DNA of 64,000 nucleotides. It comes from Mycobacterium simiae. Its GTDB lineage: Bacteria; Actinomycetota; Actinomycetes; Mycobacteriales; Mycobacteriaceae. The position numbers and the translations under genes are program-made. The stretch is taken from the NCBI RefSeq assembly GCF_010727605.1, contig NZ_AP022568.1, positions 930,001 through 994,000 on the forward strand, read 5' to 3'. Below the pieces are notes generated by a model. It was not told where the DNA came from and searched no databases. It saw only the letters and a list, made by a program, of their open reading frames with translations. This document shows positions 19,291-28,082 of the stretch, one piece after another; the stretch's first letter is position 1, and the number at the start of each line of letters is the position of its first letter.

Positions 19291-19320
19291 AGTTGATTAA
19301 ACATTAATTTTCTGAAATAG
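19291..19320. promoter_or_regulatory. AT-rich divergent promoter region between fni and the mmpL-like gene
   Basis: This stretch contains TTAAACATTAA at 19297-19307, the exact reverse complement of the 11-bp core upstream of crtE. It lies just upstream of the mmpL-like gene and about 150 bp upstream of fni, so it could control both. The 150 bp next to fni include an in-frame short open stretch on the minus strand ending 2 bp before the fni ATG, but it lacks a convincing start codon. Confidence 0.5.
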
Positions 19321-19328
19321 TGGGGCAA

Positions 19329-21434
19329 ATGTCCGACGCTCTCGCCAGCTGGGTCACCGACCGCCGTTCGTGGCGGTGGGCGCTGGCTGCGGTGCTGCTG
19401 GGCATCGGCTTCATCGTGTTGATCGGTGAAAACGCCGCGGCAGCCCAGGCGCCGCAGTTGGTTCCGGTCGACTCGGACTCCGCGCAAATCGCCAGCCTGG
19501 CACGCCAGTTCCCGGACGGCGACCACGCGCCGGTGCTGCTGGTCGTCAACCGCGTCGACGGCGCCCCGCTGACGGCCGCCGACATCGCGGCCACCGGGGA
19601 CGCCCGCGACCGGATGCAGGACGCGGTGACGCCGTTCGCATCCAGCCATCCGCTGCCGCCGACGGTGTCGACGGATGGCAAGGCGGCCATTGGCGTGGCG
19701 ACCATTCGGGCAGAGCTATCCGGCCTGGTACTGAGTCAGGGGGTGGCCGCGCTGCGCAGCGCTGCCCACAACGGCCTGCCGGCCAATCTCGTCGCGCACG
19801 TGACGGGCGGCCCCGCGTTCGGCGCCGATATCGCCAACGCCTTCACCAATGCCAACATCACGCTGCTGGCCGTGACGGCGTCGGTGGTGGCCGTGTTGTT
19901 GATCGCCACCTATCGCTCCCCGGTGCTGTGGCTGGCGCCACTGCTGGTGATCGGGTTCGCCGATCGTGTCGCAGCCGCGATGGGCACGGCGGTTGCGGCC
20001 GCGACCAGCTTGAGTTTCGACGGCTCCACCTCCGGCATCACCAGCGTGCTGGTCTTCGGAGCCGGCACCAACTACGCGCTGTTGCTGATTTCCCGCTACC
20101 GACAAGAACTCCGGTTGCACGTCGACCATCGCGACGCTCTGCGGCGGGCGGTGGGCAGGGCCGGACCGGCCATCCTGGCCAGCAACGCCACCGTGGTGCT
20201 GGCCCTGCTCACCTTGCTGTTCGCCGCCACCCCCAGTACCCGCGGCCTGGGCGCGCTCGCAGCCTGCGGACTGGTGATTGCCGCGGCATCGGTCCTGGTG
20301 ATACTGCCGCCGTTGCTCGCGGTGTGCGGCCGGCCGATATTCTGGCCCTTCATCCCCAAGGCCGACGGAACCACCGGCCCCGATGCGGGGCCCTGGCACC
20401 GCGTGGCCGAACGGGTCTCCCGCCGACCGGCCGTCGTGGCCGTGCTCGCGATCACCGCGCTGGGCGTGCTGGCCACCGGCCTGCTCGGAACCCGCATCGG
20501 CCTGTCGCAGACCCAACAGTTCCGGGTGCAAGCGGATTCGGTGTCCGGCTACGACGTGGTTTCGGCGCACTTTCCGGCCGGTCGGGCCAACCCCACGCTC
20601 GTTGCCGGTCCCACGGCCCGGGCGCCGCAACTGCAGGCGGCCATCGCCGCCACCCCCGGGGTGGTGTCGGCAACCGAAACGGGCCGATCGGTGACCGGTA
20701 TGACGAAATGGTCGGTGGTTACCAACTCGGCACCGTCATCAGATCAGGCATTCAAAACGATTGTCGCGCTTCGACATTCAACGAAGTCCGTCGCACCGTC
20801 GGCGTTGGTCGGCGGCCCCGACGCACAAGCCGTCGACGTCCGCGCCGCCGCCGTCCACGACCGGCTGATGCTGATCCCGGCAATCCTGGCCGTGATCCTG
20901 GTCGTCCTGTCCGTGCTGCTGCGCTCGGCGCTGGCACCGCCGAACCTGCTGTCCGCGACCATCCTCGGCGCGCTGGCCGCGCTCGGGCTCGGTGGTTGGA
21001 CGAGCAGGCACGCCTTCGGTTTTCCCGCGCTGGACGACAGCACGCCGCTTTTCGCGTTCCTGTTCCTGGCCGCCCTTGGCGTGGACTACACCATCTTCCT
21101 GGTCACCCGTGCCCGCGAGGAAAGCGAACACCACGGCACCCGCGACGGCATGATTCGCGCCGTGTCGGCCACCGGCGGCGTAATCACCAGTGCTGGAATC
21201 GTTTTGGCGGCGGTTTTCTGCGCGCTGGCCGTGTTGCCGCTGATCGTGCTGACACAGCTCGGCATCATCGTCGGTCTCGGCATCCTGCTCGACACTTTCG
21301 TGGTGCGCACGCTGGTGATCCCGGCGATCTTTGCCCTGATCGGCGATCGGATTTGGTGGCCCGCGACCCCTACTTCACCGGAAACCATTGAGCTGCACAG
21401 TAATTGGCTACAACAAGAACGGAGCAGGCGGTGA
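19329..21434 (+). CDS. MmpL/YdfJ-type RND transporter
   Basis: A 701-residue inner-membrane transporter with about 12 predicted helices in two MMPL repeats and a shorter extracytoplasmic part than the roughly 950-residue lipid-exporting MmpL proteins. The second repeat has the usual TM10 motif [15 protein letters not shown] (D586). In the first repeat the equivalent TM4 motif reads [15 protein letters not shown], with Asn248 where Asp is normal. It leads an operon with tspO and the photolyase gene and may export a pigment or lipid; cargo unknown. The ATG is preferred to a GTG 9 bp upstream because GGGGC precedes it. Confidence 0.85.
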   Translation: MSDALASWVTDRRSWRWALAAVLLGIGFIVLIGENAAAAQAPQLVPVDSDSAQIASLARQFPDGDHAPVLLVVNRVDGAPLTAADIAATGDARDRMQDAVTPFASSHPLPPTVSTDGKAAIGVATIRAELSGLVLSQGVAALRSAAHNGLPANLVAHVTGGPAFGADIANAFTNANITLLAVTASVVAVLLIATYRSPVLWLAPLLVIGFADRVAAAMGTAVAAATSLSFDGSTSGITSVLVFGAGTNYALLLISRYRQELRLHVDHRDALRRAVGRAGPAILASNATVVLALLTLLFAATPSTRGLGALAACGLVIAAASVLVILPPLLAVCGRPIFWPFIPKADGTTGPDAGPWHRVAERVSRRPAVVAVLAITALGVLATGLLGTRIGLSQTQQFRVQADSVSGYDVVSAHFPAGRANPTLVAGPTARAPQLQAAIAATPGVVSATETGRSVTGMTKWSVVTNSAPSSDQAFKTIVALRHSTKSVAPSALVGGPDAQAVDVRAAAVHDRLMLIPAILAVILVVLSVLLRSALAPPNLLSATILGALAALGLGGWTSRHAFGFPALDDSTPLFAFLFLAALGVDYTIFLVTRAREESEHHGTRDGMIRAVSATGGVITSAGIVLAAVFCALAVLPLIVLTQLGIIVGLGILLDTFVVRTLVIPAIFALIGDRIWWPATPTSPETIELHSNWLQQERSRR

Positions 21435-21919
21435 AGCCCTCGACGTTGGCCGCGACAGCCCTGGCAGTTGCCGTGGCCGCGGGCACCGGAAGTATCGCCA
21501 GCCCGCGACGGACGCCGGCGTGGTTCGCGCGACTGCGCAAACCCTGCTATCAGCCGCCCGACGCGGCCTTCCCGGTGGTGTGGACCGGCCTGTACGCCGA
21601 CATCGCCACCGCCTCGGCGGTAACGCTGGACACGTTGCGCGCCGCCGAACAGCACGACGAGGCGCGCCGGTATGTCACGGCGTTGGCGACCAATCTGGTG
21701 TTCAATGCCGGGTGGAGTTGGCTTTTCTTCCGGTTTCACAAGCTCGGCCCGGCCGCGATCGGTGCGGCCGCACTGACCGTCAGCAGCGCCGACCTGGCCC
21801 GCCGCGCCGCCGCCGCGGATCCGCGCGCCGGGTTGGCGCTCTCGCCCTACCCGGCCTGGTGCGCATTCGCGACCGTGTTGTCCACCCACGTCTGGCGGCT
21901 CAACCGCAGCAGCCGATAA
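21431..21919 (+). CDS. tspO: TspO/MBR family tryptophan-rich sensory protein
   Basis: A 162-residue membrane protein with five hydrophobic helices, the normal length for TspO. It carries the PAWFARLRKPCYQPPDAAFPVVWTG-type loop (here split for brevity: WFARLRKPCYQPP, then FPVVWTGLY) and NLVFNAGWSWLFF. Bacterial TspO binds porphyrins and is linked to photooxidative stress; in Rhodobacter it modulates pigment genes. The GTG overlaps the mmpL-like stop by 4 bp and the stop overlaps the photolyase ATG by 1 base, so the three genes are coupled. Confidence 0.88.
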   Translation: MKPSTLAATALAVAVAAGTGSIASPRRTPAWFARLRKPCYQPPDAAFPVVWTGLYADIATASAVTLDTLRAAEQHDEARRYVTALATNLVFNAGWSWLFFRFHKLGPAAIGAAALTVSSADLARRAAAADPRAGLALSPYPAWCAFATVLSTHVWRLNRSSR

Positions 21920-23247
21920 TGCCCGCGCTGTTGTGGTTTCGCCGCGATCTGCGGGTTTGGGACCACCCCGCGCTGCTGGCCGCGGCCGGCAGCGACGAGG
22001 TGCTTGCCTGCTTCGTGCTCGACCCGCGATTGGAGAAATCGTCGGGTCAACGTCGCCTGCAATTTCTGGGCGACGCGCTGCGGGCGCTGCGCGACAACCT
22101 CGATGGCCGGCTCCTGGTGGTGCGCGGGCACCCCGAGCACCAGATTGCGCTCCTGGCGAGCAAGATCGACGCAGCGGCGGTCCACGTCTCCGCAGACTTC
22201 GCGCCCTACGGCAAGCGACGCGATGAAAAGGTCAGCGCAGCACTCGGTTCCATCCCACTGGTGGCGACGGGGTCGCCCTACCTGGTTTCGCCGGGGCGGG
22301 TGAAAAAGTCGGACGGCACCGCGTACAAGGTCTTCACACCGTTCCTTCGCCAGTGGCGGGTGACCGGATGGCGGGCACCGGCGAAGTCCGATGCCACGTC
22401 CGCGCGCTGGATCGATCCGGCCGACGTCCCAATCCGGGCCTGCGCCATCCCCGACCCCGGTGCCCCCTTGGACATCGCGGCCGGGGCCGCGCAGGAGCGA
22501 TGGAAGTCCTTCGTGCGTGACGGGCTGAAAAGCTATGACACCGACCGCGACAGGCCCGACATGGCGGGCACCAGCCGGATGTCTGCCCACCTGAAATTCG
22601 GCACCATCCACCCCCGCACCATGGCCGCCGACCTCGACCCGCGCGACCGCGGAGCCCAGGCGTATCTGCGCGAGTTGGCGTTTCGCGACTTCTACGCCGA
22701 CGTTCTGCATCACTGGCCGGGGAGCGTCTGGCGTAACTGGAACAGCCACTTCGATGACATCGAGATCGACACCGACGCCGACGCCCGGCGCCGCTTCGAG
22801 GCGTGGAAGGTCGGGCAAACCGGATTTCCGATCGTCGACGCGGGAATGCGCCAGCTGCGCCAGACCGGCTTCATGCACAACCGGGTACGGATGATCGTCG
22901 CGTCTTTTCTCGTCAAGGATCTCCACCTGCCGTGGCAGTGGGGTGCCGCATGGTTCCTCGACCAGCTCGTCGACGGCGACCTGGCCAACAACCAACACGG
23001 CTGGCAGTGGTGTGCCGGGTGCGGTACCGACGCCGCGCCCTACTTCCGCGTGTTCAACCCGAACACGCAGGGCGTCAAGTTCGATCCTGGCGGGGATTAC
23101 ATCCGGCAGTGGGTTCCCGAGCTCCGCGGCGCCGTTGACGTGCACTTGCGTACCGGTAATCGCCCGCCCGGCTATCCTGCGCCGATCGTGGACCACGCCG
23201 CCGAGCGCAGGGAGGCTTTGCACCGCTATCAGGTGTTGAGTTCCTAG
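21919..23247 (+). CDS. phr: Deoxyribodipyrimidine photolyase
   Basis: A 442-residue class I CPD photolyase: MPALLWFRRDLRVWDHPAL at the N-terminus, and the FAD/DNA-binding C-terminal region with YLRELAFRDFYADVL, GMRQLRQTGFMHNRVRMIV, DGDLANNQHGWQW and AGCGTDAAPYFRVFNP. It repairs UV-induced pyrimidine dimers using blue light. Its place at the end of the mmpL-like/tspO operon beside a carotenoid cluster parallels light-induced phr/crt arrangements in other actinobacteria. Confidence 0.96.
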   Translation: MPALLWFRRDLRVWDHPALLAAAGSDEVLACFVLDPRLEKSSGQRRLQFLGDALRALRDNLDGRLLVVRGHPEHQIALLASKIDAAAVHVSADFAPYGKRRDEKVSAALGSIPLVATGSPYLVSPGRVKKSDGTAYKVFTPFLRQWRVTGWRAPAKSDATSARWIDPADVPIRACAIPDPGAPLDIAAGAAQERWKSFVRDGLKSYDTDRDRPDMAGTSRMSAHLKFGTIHPRTMAADLDPRDRGAQAYLRELAFRDFYADVLHHWPGSVWRNWNSHFDDIEIDTDADARRRFEAWKVGQTGFPIVDAGMRQLRQTGFMHNRVRMIVASFLVKDLHLPWQWGAAWFLDQLVDGDLANNQHGWQWCAGCGTDAAPYFRVFNPNTQGVKFDPGGDYIRQWVPELRGAVDVHLRTGNRPPGYPAPIVDHAAERREALHRYQVLSS

Positions 23248-23358
23248 CCGAAATGGCCCCGCGAGCGACCCCAGAAAATTTGCGGAATAGCCCTCACATG
23301 GCGCTCTGTCATGCGATTATCAGCCGATTCGCAGTTGCTGATGCGCCAGGGAGGCGAT

Positions 23359-23913
23359 ATGGCTGGCTCGCTCGTTCGGACATTGCTGATTTGCGGTGCC
23401 GCCGCCGGCCTGATGGCCGGCGTCGACGCGTGCTCCTGCTCGATCGGATCGTCGTCGTCGCACGCCGTAGCCAAGAGCGACGTCGCCAGCCAGATCACCC
23501 AGAAGCTGACCGACGCTCAGGGCAATAAGCCCGAGTCCGTGGACTGTCCGGGCGACCTGCCCGCCACGATCGGAGCACAGCTGAACTGCACGATGAAGGT
23601 GAAGGGCGTCGCCTACAACGTCAACGTGACGGTGACCAGTGTCAACGGCAGCGACGTCAAGTTCGACATGGTCGAGACCGTCGACAAGAACCAGGTGGCC
23701 ACCGCCATCAGCGACAACATCACCCAACAGGTCGGAACCAAACCCGAATCGGTGACCTGCCCGGACAACCTCAAGGGCGTGCAGGGCGCAACGTTGCGCT
23801 GCAAGCTCGTCACCAACGGTGAGACCTACGGGGTGAACGTGTCGGTCACGGGCGTCGACGGCGGCACCGTCGACTACCACTTCGTCGTCGACGACCGCCC
23901 ATCAGGGGGCTAG
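23359..23913 (+). CDS. Exported protein with two tandem DUF4333-like domains (Rv3033-like)
   Basis: A 184-residue protein with an N-terminal hydrophobic signal or lipoprotein-type leader (LLICGAAAGLMAGVDAC). Two clearly duplicated units follow, each with a Cys pair: KPESVDCPGDLPATIGAQLN, then KPESVTCPDNLKGVQGATLR. The pattern is that of DUF4333, a small secreted mycobacterial domain of unknown function. The ATG at 23359 gives a length close to Rv3033; upstream ATGs at 23311 and 23341 are alternatives. It resumes the conserved gene order after the pigment block. Confidence 0.75.
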   Translation: MAGSLVRTLLICGAAAGLMAGVDACSCSIGSSSSHAVAKSDVASQITQKLTDAQGNKPESVDCPGDLPATIGAQLNCTMKVKGVAYNVNVTVTSVNGSDVKFDMVETVDKNQVATAISDNITQQVGTKPESVTCPDNLKGVQGATLRCKLVTNGETYGVNVSVTGVDGGTVDYHFVVDDRPSGG

Positions 23914-24647
23914 CGGGCCGCCTTCTTACGCTCGATATCGGCCAGTGCGGCAGCCAATTCAGCACGCTGGGCAGCCGAGCTCTCCCAGGACAGCTGCCGG
24001 TTCTTGACGACCTTGGCCGGCGCACCCACCGCGATCGAGTAGTCCGGGACCACCCCGCGCACCACCGCGTGGGAGCCGAGCACACAGCCGCGCCCAATCG
24101 ACGTGCCGCGCAGCACCGTCACCTTCACCCCGACCCAGGTGTCCGGCCCAATCCGGACCGGGGACTTGACGATTCCCTGGTCCTTGATGGGCAAGGTGAT
24201 GTCGTCCATCCGGTGATCGAAATCGCAGACATAGCACCAGTCGGCCATCAGAACCGAATCGCCGAGCTCGATGTCGAGGTAGGCGTTGATTACGTTGTCG
24301 CGGCCCAGCACGACCTTGTCGCCGAACCGCAGTGAGCCCTCGTGCGCACGGATCGTGTTCTTGTCGCCGATGTGTACCCACCGGCCGATCTCGAGTTGCG
24401 CCAATTCGGGTGTCGCGTGGATCTCCACGCCCTTGCCGAGGAACACCATGCCGCGGGTGATGATGTGCGGGTTGGCCAGCTTGAACTTCAGCAGCCGCCA
24501 ATAGCGCACCAAGTACCACGGCGTATAGGCCCGGTTACGCAGCACCCACTTCAGCGAGGCCAGCGTCAGGAACTTGGCCTGGCGTGGGTCCCGCAACCGT
24601 GATCCTCGCCAGCGGCGATGGACCGGGGCGCCCCACATGCTCGTCAT
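23910..24647 (-). CDS. Left-handed beta-helix (hexapeptide) acyltransferase, Rv3034c-like
   Basis: A 245-residue transferase of the LbetaH/hexapeptide class. Imperfect hexapeptide repeats run from about residue 85 to 215 (IGRWVHIGDKNTIRAHEG, VVLGRDNVINAYLDIELGD, IGPDTWVGVKVTVLRGTSIG) and end with the family hallmark IAVGAPAKVVKNR. In M. tuberculosis the ortholog lies in the MGLP gene region and is a candidate acetyl or succinyl transferase for that polysaccharide. It converges on the DUF4333 gene with a 4-bp overlap (CTAG). ATG at 24671 is an alternative start. Confidence 0.87.
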   Translation of the reverse strand: MTSMWGAPVHRRWRGSRLRDPRQAKFLTLASLKWVLRNRAYTPWYLVRYWRLLKFKLANPHIITRGMVFLGKGVEIHATPELAQLEIGRWVHIGDKNTIRAHEGSLRFGDKVVLGRDNVINAYLDIELGDSVLMADWCYVCDFDHRMDDITLPIKDQGIVKSPVRIGPDTWVGVKVTVLRGTSIGRGCVLGSHAVVRGVVPDYSIAVGAPAKVVKNRQLSWESSAAQRAELAAALADIERKKAAR

Positions 24648-24783
24648 GGCCGGAAAGCCTAACGCGGGCAATCATCCGCGCGCGAACCGCCACGGGTTAC
24701 CCTCACCTGTACTCAATCGCCGCCGAACGACCGGGTCTGCCGACGAGCGGCCCGCCTCGCAAGAAGGATTTGGGAAACCGAAC

Positions 24784-26106
24784 GTGCTTGCCCGACAACT
24801 AGTCCGTGGGCTTCGGCGTCCGTCTTGCGTGGTGTTGGCGGCCGCGCTTGCGGTGGGGCTCGGCGGTTGCGGCAACACCGATTCGTGGGTGGAGGCGGCG
24901 CCCCCGCCGGGGTGGTCGGCGCCCTACGCCGACGCGGCCAACAGCAGTTACACGGCGACCGGCGGCGCCGACAAGCTGTCGCTGCAGTGGACCCGCTCGG
25001 TCAAGGGCAGCCTGGGGGCCGGTCCAGCCCTGAGCGGCAACAGTTATGTGGCCCTCAACGCGCAAACCCCGGCCGGATGTTCGCTGATGGAGTGGGAGAA
25101 CAACGACAAGGGTCGGCAGCGCTGGTGCGTGCGGCTGTTTCAGGGCGGCGGCTTCGCCGGTCCGCTGTTCGACGGCTTCGACAACCTCTATATCGGCCAG
25201 CCGGGCGCCTTCCTGTCGTTCCCCGTGACGCAGTGGACCCGGTGGCGTCAACCGGTGATCGGGATGCCTTCCACGCCAAGGTTTTTGGGTGGTGGCCAAC
25301 TGCTGGTCACGACGCACCTGGGACAGGTGCTGGTGTTCGACGCGCACCGCGGCATGGTGGTGGGCAGTCCGCTGGACCTGGTCGACGGGGTCGATCCGAC
25401 GGACGCGACGCGTGGGCTGGCCGATTGTGCGCCGGCACGGCAGGGCTGCCCTGTCGCGGCGGCCCCCGCCTATTCGACGGCGTCGGGTATCGCCGTGCTC
25501 GGCCTCTGGCAGCCCGGAGCGCCGGCGGCGGGACTGGTTGGGCTGAAGTACCACCGCGGCCAGACTCCCCTGATCACACACGAGTGGACCAGCGGCGCGA
25601 TCGGCCCCGGCGTCATCGCCAGCCCGGTGCTCTCGGCGGACGGCGCGACCGTCTACGTCAACGGGCGCGACCAGCGGTTGTGGGCCCTGTCGGCGACCGA
25701 CGGCAAGCCGAAGTGGTCGGTGCCGCTGGGCTTTTTGGCCCAGACACCGCCCGCGGTCACCCCGCAGGGCCTGATCGTGGCCGGCGGCGGGCCCGACACT
25801 CGGTTGGCGGCGTTCAAGGACGCGGGCGATCACGCCGATCAGGTGTGGCGCCGCGACGACGTCACCCCGCTGTCCTCGTCGGCGCTGGCCGGCGGCGCCG
25901 TGGGTTACGTGGTGACCGGCGGCCCGGGCCGCGACGGCGCCGCGGGTATGTCGCTGCTGGTATTCGATCCCGGCGACGGCCACACGCTCGGCAGCTACCC
26001 GTTGCCCGAGGCGACCGGATATCCCGTCGGCCTGGCGATCGGCACCGATCGCCGGGTGGTGGTTGCCACCAGCGACGGGCAGGTCTACAGCTACGGGCCG
26101 GCTTAG
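24784..26106 (+). CDS. PQQ-like beta-propeller lipoprotein (Rv3035-like)
   Basis: A 440-residue exported protein. It has a basic N-terminus, a hydrophobic stretch and a lipobox LGGC with C29 as the likely lipidated residue. The rest is a WD40/PQQ-type propeller with repeated blades (WTRSVKGSLGAGPALSG, LLVTTHLGQVLVFDAHRGMV, VYVNGRDQRLWALSATDGKP). GTG at 24784 is preferred over upstream ATGs because it places the signal sequence at the N-terminus and has an AAGGA-like site upstream. Probably an envelope scaffold; no enzyme motif seen. Confidence 0.82.
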   Translation: MLARQLVRGLRRPSCVVLAAALAVGLGGCGNTDSWVEAAPPPGWSAPYADAANSSYTATGGADKLSLQWTRSVKGSLGAGPALSGNSYVALNAQTPAGCSLMEWENNDKGRQRWCVRLFQGGGFAGPLFDGFDNLYIGQPGAFLSFPVTQWTRWRQPVIGMPSTPRFLGGGQLLVTTHLGQVLVFDAHRGMVVGSPLDLVDGVDPTDATRGLADCAPARQGCPVAAAPAYSTASGIAVLGLWQPGAPAAGLVGLKYHRGQTPLITHEWTSGAIGPGVIASPVLSADGATVYVNGRDQRLWALSATDGKPKWSVPLGFLAQTPPAVTPQGLIVAGGGPDTRLAAFKDAGDHADQVWRRDDVTPLSSSALAGGAVGYVVTGGPGRDGAAGMSLLVFDPGDGHTLGSYPLPEATGYPVGLAIGTDRRVVVATSDGQVYSYGPA

Positions 26107-26119
26107 GCCCGCTCACATC

Positions 26120-26803
26120 TCAGATCGCCAGGGGCGGGATCGCGTTGCGCGGTACCTGGGCTTGTTTGGCGCCGGCGAACGCGGGCAGCAGCTCCCCCGG
26201 CGCGAAATAGAAGATCAGCTGGTCGTCGGTGATGGCAAAGTTCTGGTAGTGCGACGGGTCGCGCCCCGACGAGGGCAGGATGGCCGCGCCGAAGGCGTTC
26301 TGCCGATCCAGGTCGCGCTGGACTAGCGGGAAGATCGCGTCCAGCGGCGAGGTGTTCGGCGCGAAGAGCGTGTCGAAGGTGATGGGTTGCTTGGTGCCCA
26401 GGTTGTAGTTGAACGACTTGTACCAGGTCGACGTGTGGGAGCCGCCGACGTCTTGAAAGAACTTGAGCACCACACTGCGGGTGTTATGCGGTGGCTGACC
26501 GGCGTTGTGCTGCTCGGTGGTGGCCTCCAATTGATAGGGCTGGTCGCGGGGCCCCGAGGTCTGTGCGACGGCCAGGAATCCGTCGCGGTTCTGCGTGATG
26601 TAGTCGGTCAGGGCCTGCTGGTCGGGGTAATCGGCCGGGAAGATCAGGTTGAGCGTGTAATTCGGCCCGGTCGCGCGCACATGACACAGCTCGCCCGCTT
26701 CGATGGTGCCCGCCAGGCTGGCGCACGAAGCCGGTTCGGCGGCGGCGGGCCCGCCTAGCACCACCGCGGTGAGGAGCACCGCAGCCGCGATCACATAACG
26801 CAT
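26120..26803 (-). CDS. Secreted RsiV/DUF3298-like protein (Rv3036c, TB22.2-like)
   Basis: A 227-residue secreted protein. A classical signal peptide (MRYVIAAAVLLTAVVLGG with an AAAEP cleavage region) is followed by a mature domain with FFQDVGGSHTSTWYKSFNYN, TFDTLFAP and DDQLIFYFAPGELLPAFAG, the pattern of DUF3298/RsiV-type domains. The ATG was chosen to begin at the signal peptide. M. tuberculosis TB22.2 is a culture-filtrate protein at the same place. Function not known from sequence. Confidence 0.85.
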   Translation of the reverse strand: MRYVIAAAVLLTAVVLGGPAAAEPASCASLAGTIEAGELCHVRATGPNYTLNLIFPADYPDQQALTDYITQNRDGFLAVAQTSGPRDQPYQLEATTEQHNAGQPPHNTRSVVLKFFQDVGGSHTSTWYKSFNYNLGTKQPITFDTLFAPNTSPLDAIFPLVQRDLDRQNAFGAAILPSSGRDPSHYQNFAITDDQLIFYFAPGELLPAFAGAKQAQVPRNAIPPLAI

Positions 26804-26873
26804 AACTTGAATTGTCCTTGTCGACGGCGATGGTGAGGTCCCCCCGAATGAACCGCCGACAGCGTACCGGGCG

Positions 26874-28082
26874 TCACCGCGACGGACGGCAGACATAGGC
26901 CGTGGCACGAGCTGCGGGCCCCCCGGCGCGCATCGAGCCAATGCGGGTCAAGACCACCGCCAGGGACTGGCTGCCGCGCAGGCGCAGCCGTCGCCGCAAC
27001 GCGTCGGGGTCGACCTGGAGGCCGCGCACCAGAATTTCCACAGCGCCGCAGTCCAGCCTGGCCAACACCTGCCGAAGCCGGCGCTCGTCGAAATCCAGCC
27101 GCTCGAGCACCTCGAACCCCCGCTGGGCGGGCGGCAGTTGATCGCCGGACAGGTAGGCAATGTCGGGATCGAGTTGCCATAGGCCGTGCCGGGCGCCGTA
27201 CTGACGCACCAGGCCGGCCCGGACGACGGCACCGTCCGGGTCGACGATCCACCGCCCGGCCGGCCGGACGTCGCAGTCGCCCGGCTCGGCATCGGTGAGT
27301 TGTTCGCCCCGATCCAGCACGCTGGCCCTACGCCGAACCCCCGGCTCGGCCAGACCGGCCGACCAGAGGCAGGCTTCCCGCACCGAACCCCGGTAGGACG
27401 TCACCTCGATTTCGCCGTCGAAGCCCAGACGGGGCAAATCATCGAAATTTATTCCGGGAGCACACTTTACGACGAGATCGCGACCCCGGTAGCAGTCCAG
27501 GACTGCGTCGAGCGCAGGCTGATAGTCGGTGAAGTCGAACCGGCGCCGCCCACCCCGGCGGCGCGCGGGATCCACGACGACGACCGCATCCCGGGTAACC
27601 GGGTGCAGGGCGTCGGCGCGGCAGAGCTGAGCATCGGGACCCAGGTTGTGGGAGGCCATCGCCAGCCGCACCGGGTCGATATCGCTGCCCACCACTGCGG
27701 CGCCCGCATCGCGCAGCGCCGCCACTTCGGTGCCGATCGAACAGGTCGCATCGTGGACCACGGCGCCGGCCGCGCTCACCCGTGTGGCCCGGTGCTGGGC
27801 CACCGGCGCCGCGGTGGCTTGCTGGAGCGCCTCGTCGGTGAACAGCCAGTGCGACACGTCGCCCAATTTTTCGGTGGCCCGCCGGCGCAGCAGCGTGGTT
27901 TCCACCAGCACCGGCGCCCGGTCACCGAATCGGGACCGCACGGCCGCGATGTCGGCGATACGGGTGGCGTCGGACAACGAATATTCAGCGACCACCGCCA
28001 GCGCCGCGGCACCCGATTGCGACCGCAGGTAGCCGACATCCTCGGGAGTGAAGCGCAGGCCCGAAATGGACGGGTTCAGCAG
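26874..28082 (-). CDS. Class I SAM-dependent methyltransferase, THUMP-like C-terminus (Rv3037c-like)
   Basis: About 400 residues. The N-terminal region has GLRFTPEDVGYLRSQ. A SAM-binding core follows (VVHDATCSIGTEVAALRDAGAA and VVGSDIDPVRLAMA), then VVVDPARRRGGRR and a C-terminal THUMP-like part with GDQLPPAQRGFEVLERLDFDER. It was proposed as one of the MGLP methyltransferases in M. tuberculosis, but the architecture is closer to RNA methyltransferases. The start is uncertain: no ATG or GTG lies near the stop of the upstream gene, so a CTG at 28082 or 28079 is used here; GTG at 27995 would drop conserved-looking sequence. Confidence 0.72.
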   Translation of the reverse strand: MLNPSISGLRFTPEDVGYLRSQSGAAALAVVAEYSLSDATRIADIAAVRSRFGDRAPVLVETTLLRRRATEKLGDVSHWLFTDEALQQATAAPVAQHRATRVSAAGAVVHDATCSIGTEVAALRDAGAAVVGSDIDPVRLAMASHNLGPDAQLCRADALHPVTRDAVVVVDPARRRGGRRRFDFTDYQPALDAVLDCYRGRDLVVKCAPGINFDDLPRLGFDGEIEVTSYRGSVREACLWSAGLAEPGVRRRASVLDRGEQLTDAEPGDCDVRPAGRWIVDPDGAVVRAGLVRQYGARHGLWQLDPDIAYLSGDQLPPAQRGFEVLERLDFDERRLRQVLARLDCGAVEILVRGLQVDPDALRRRLRLRGSQSLAVVLTRIGSMRAGGPAARATAYVCRPSR

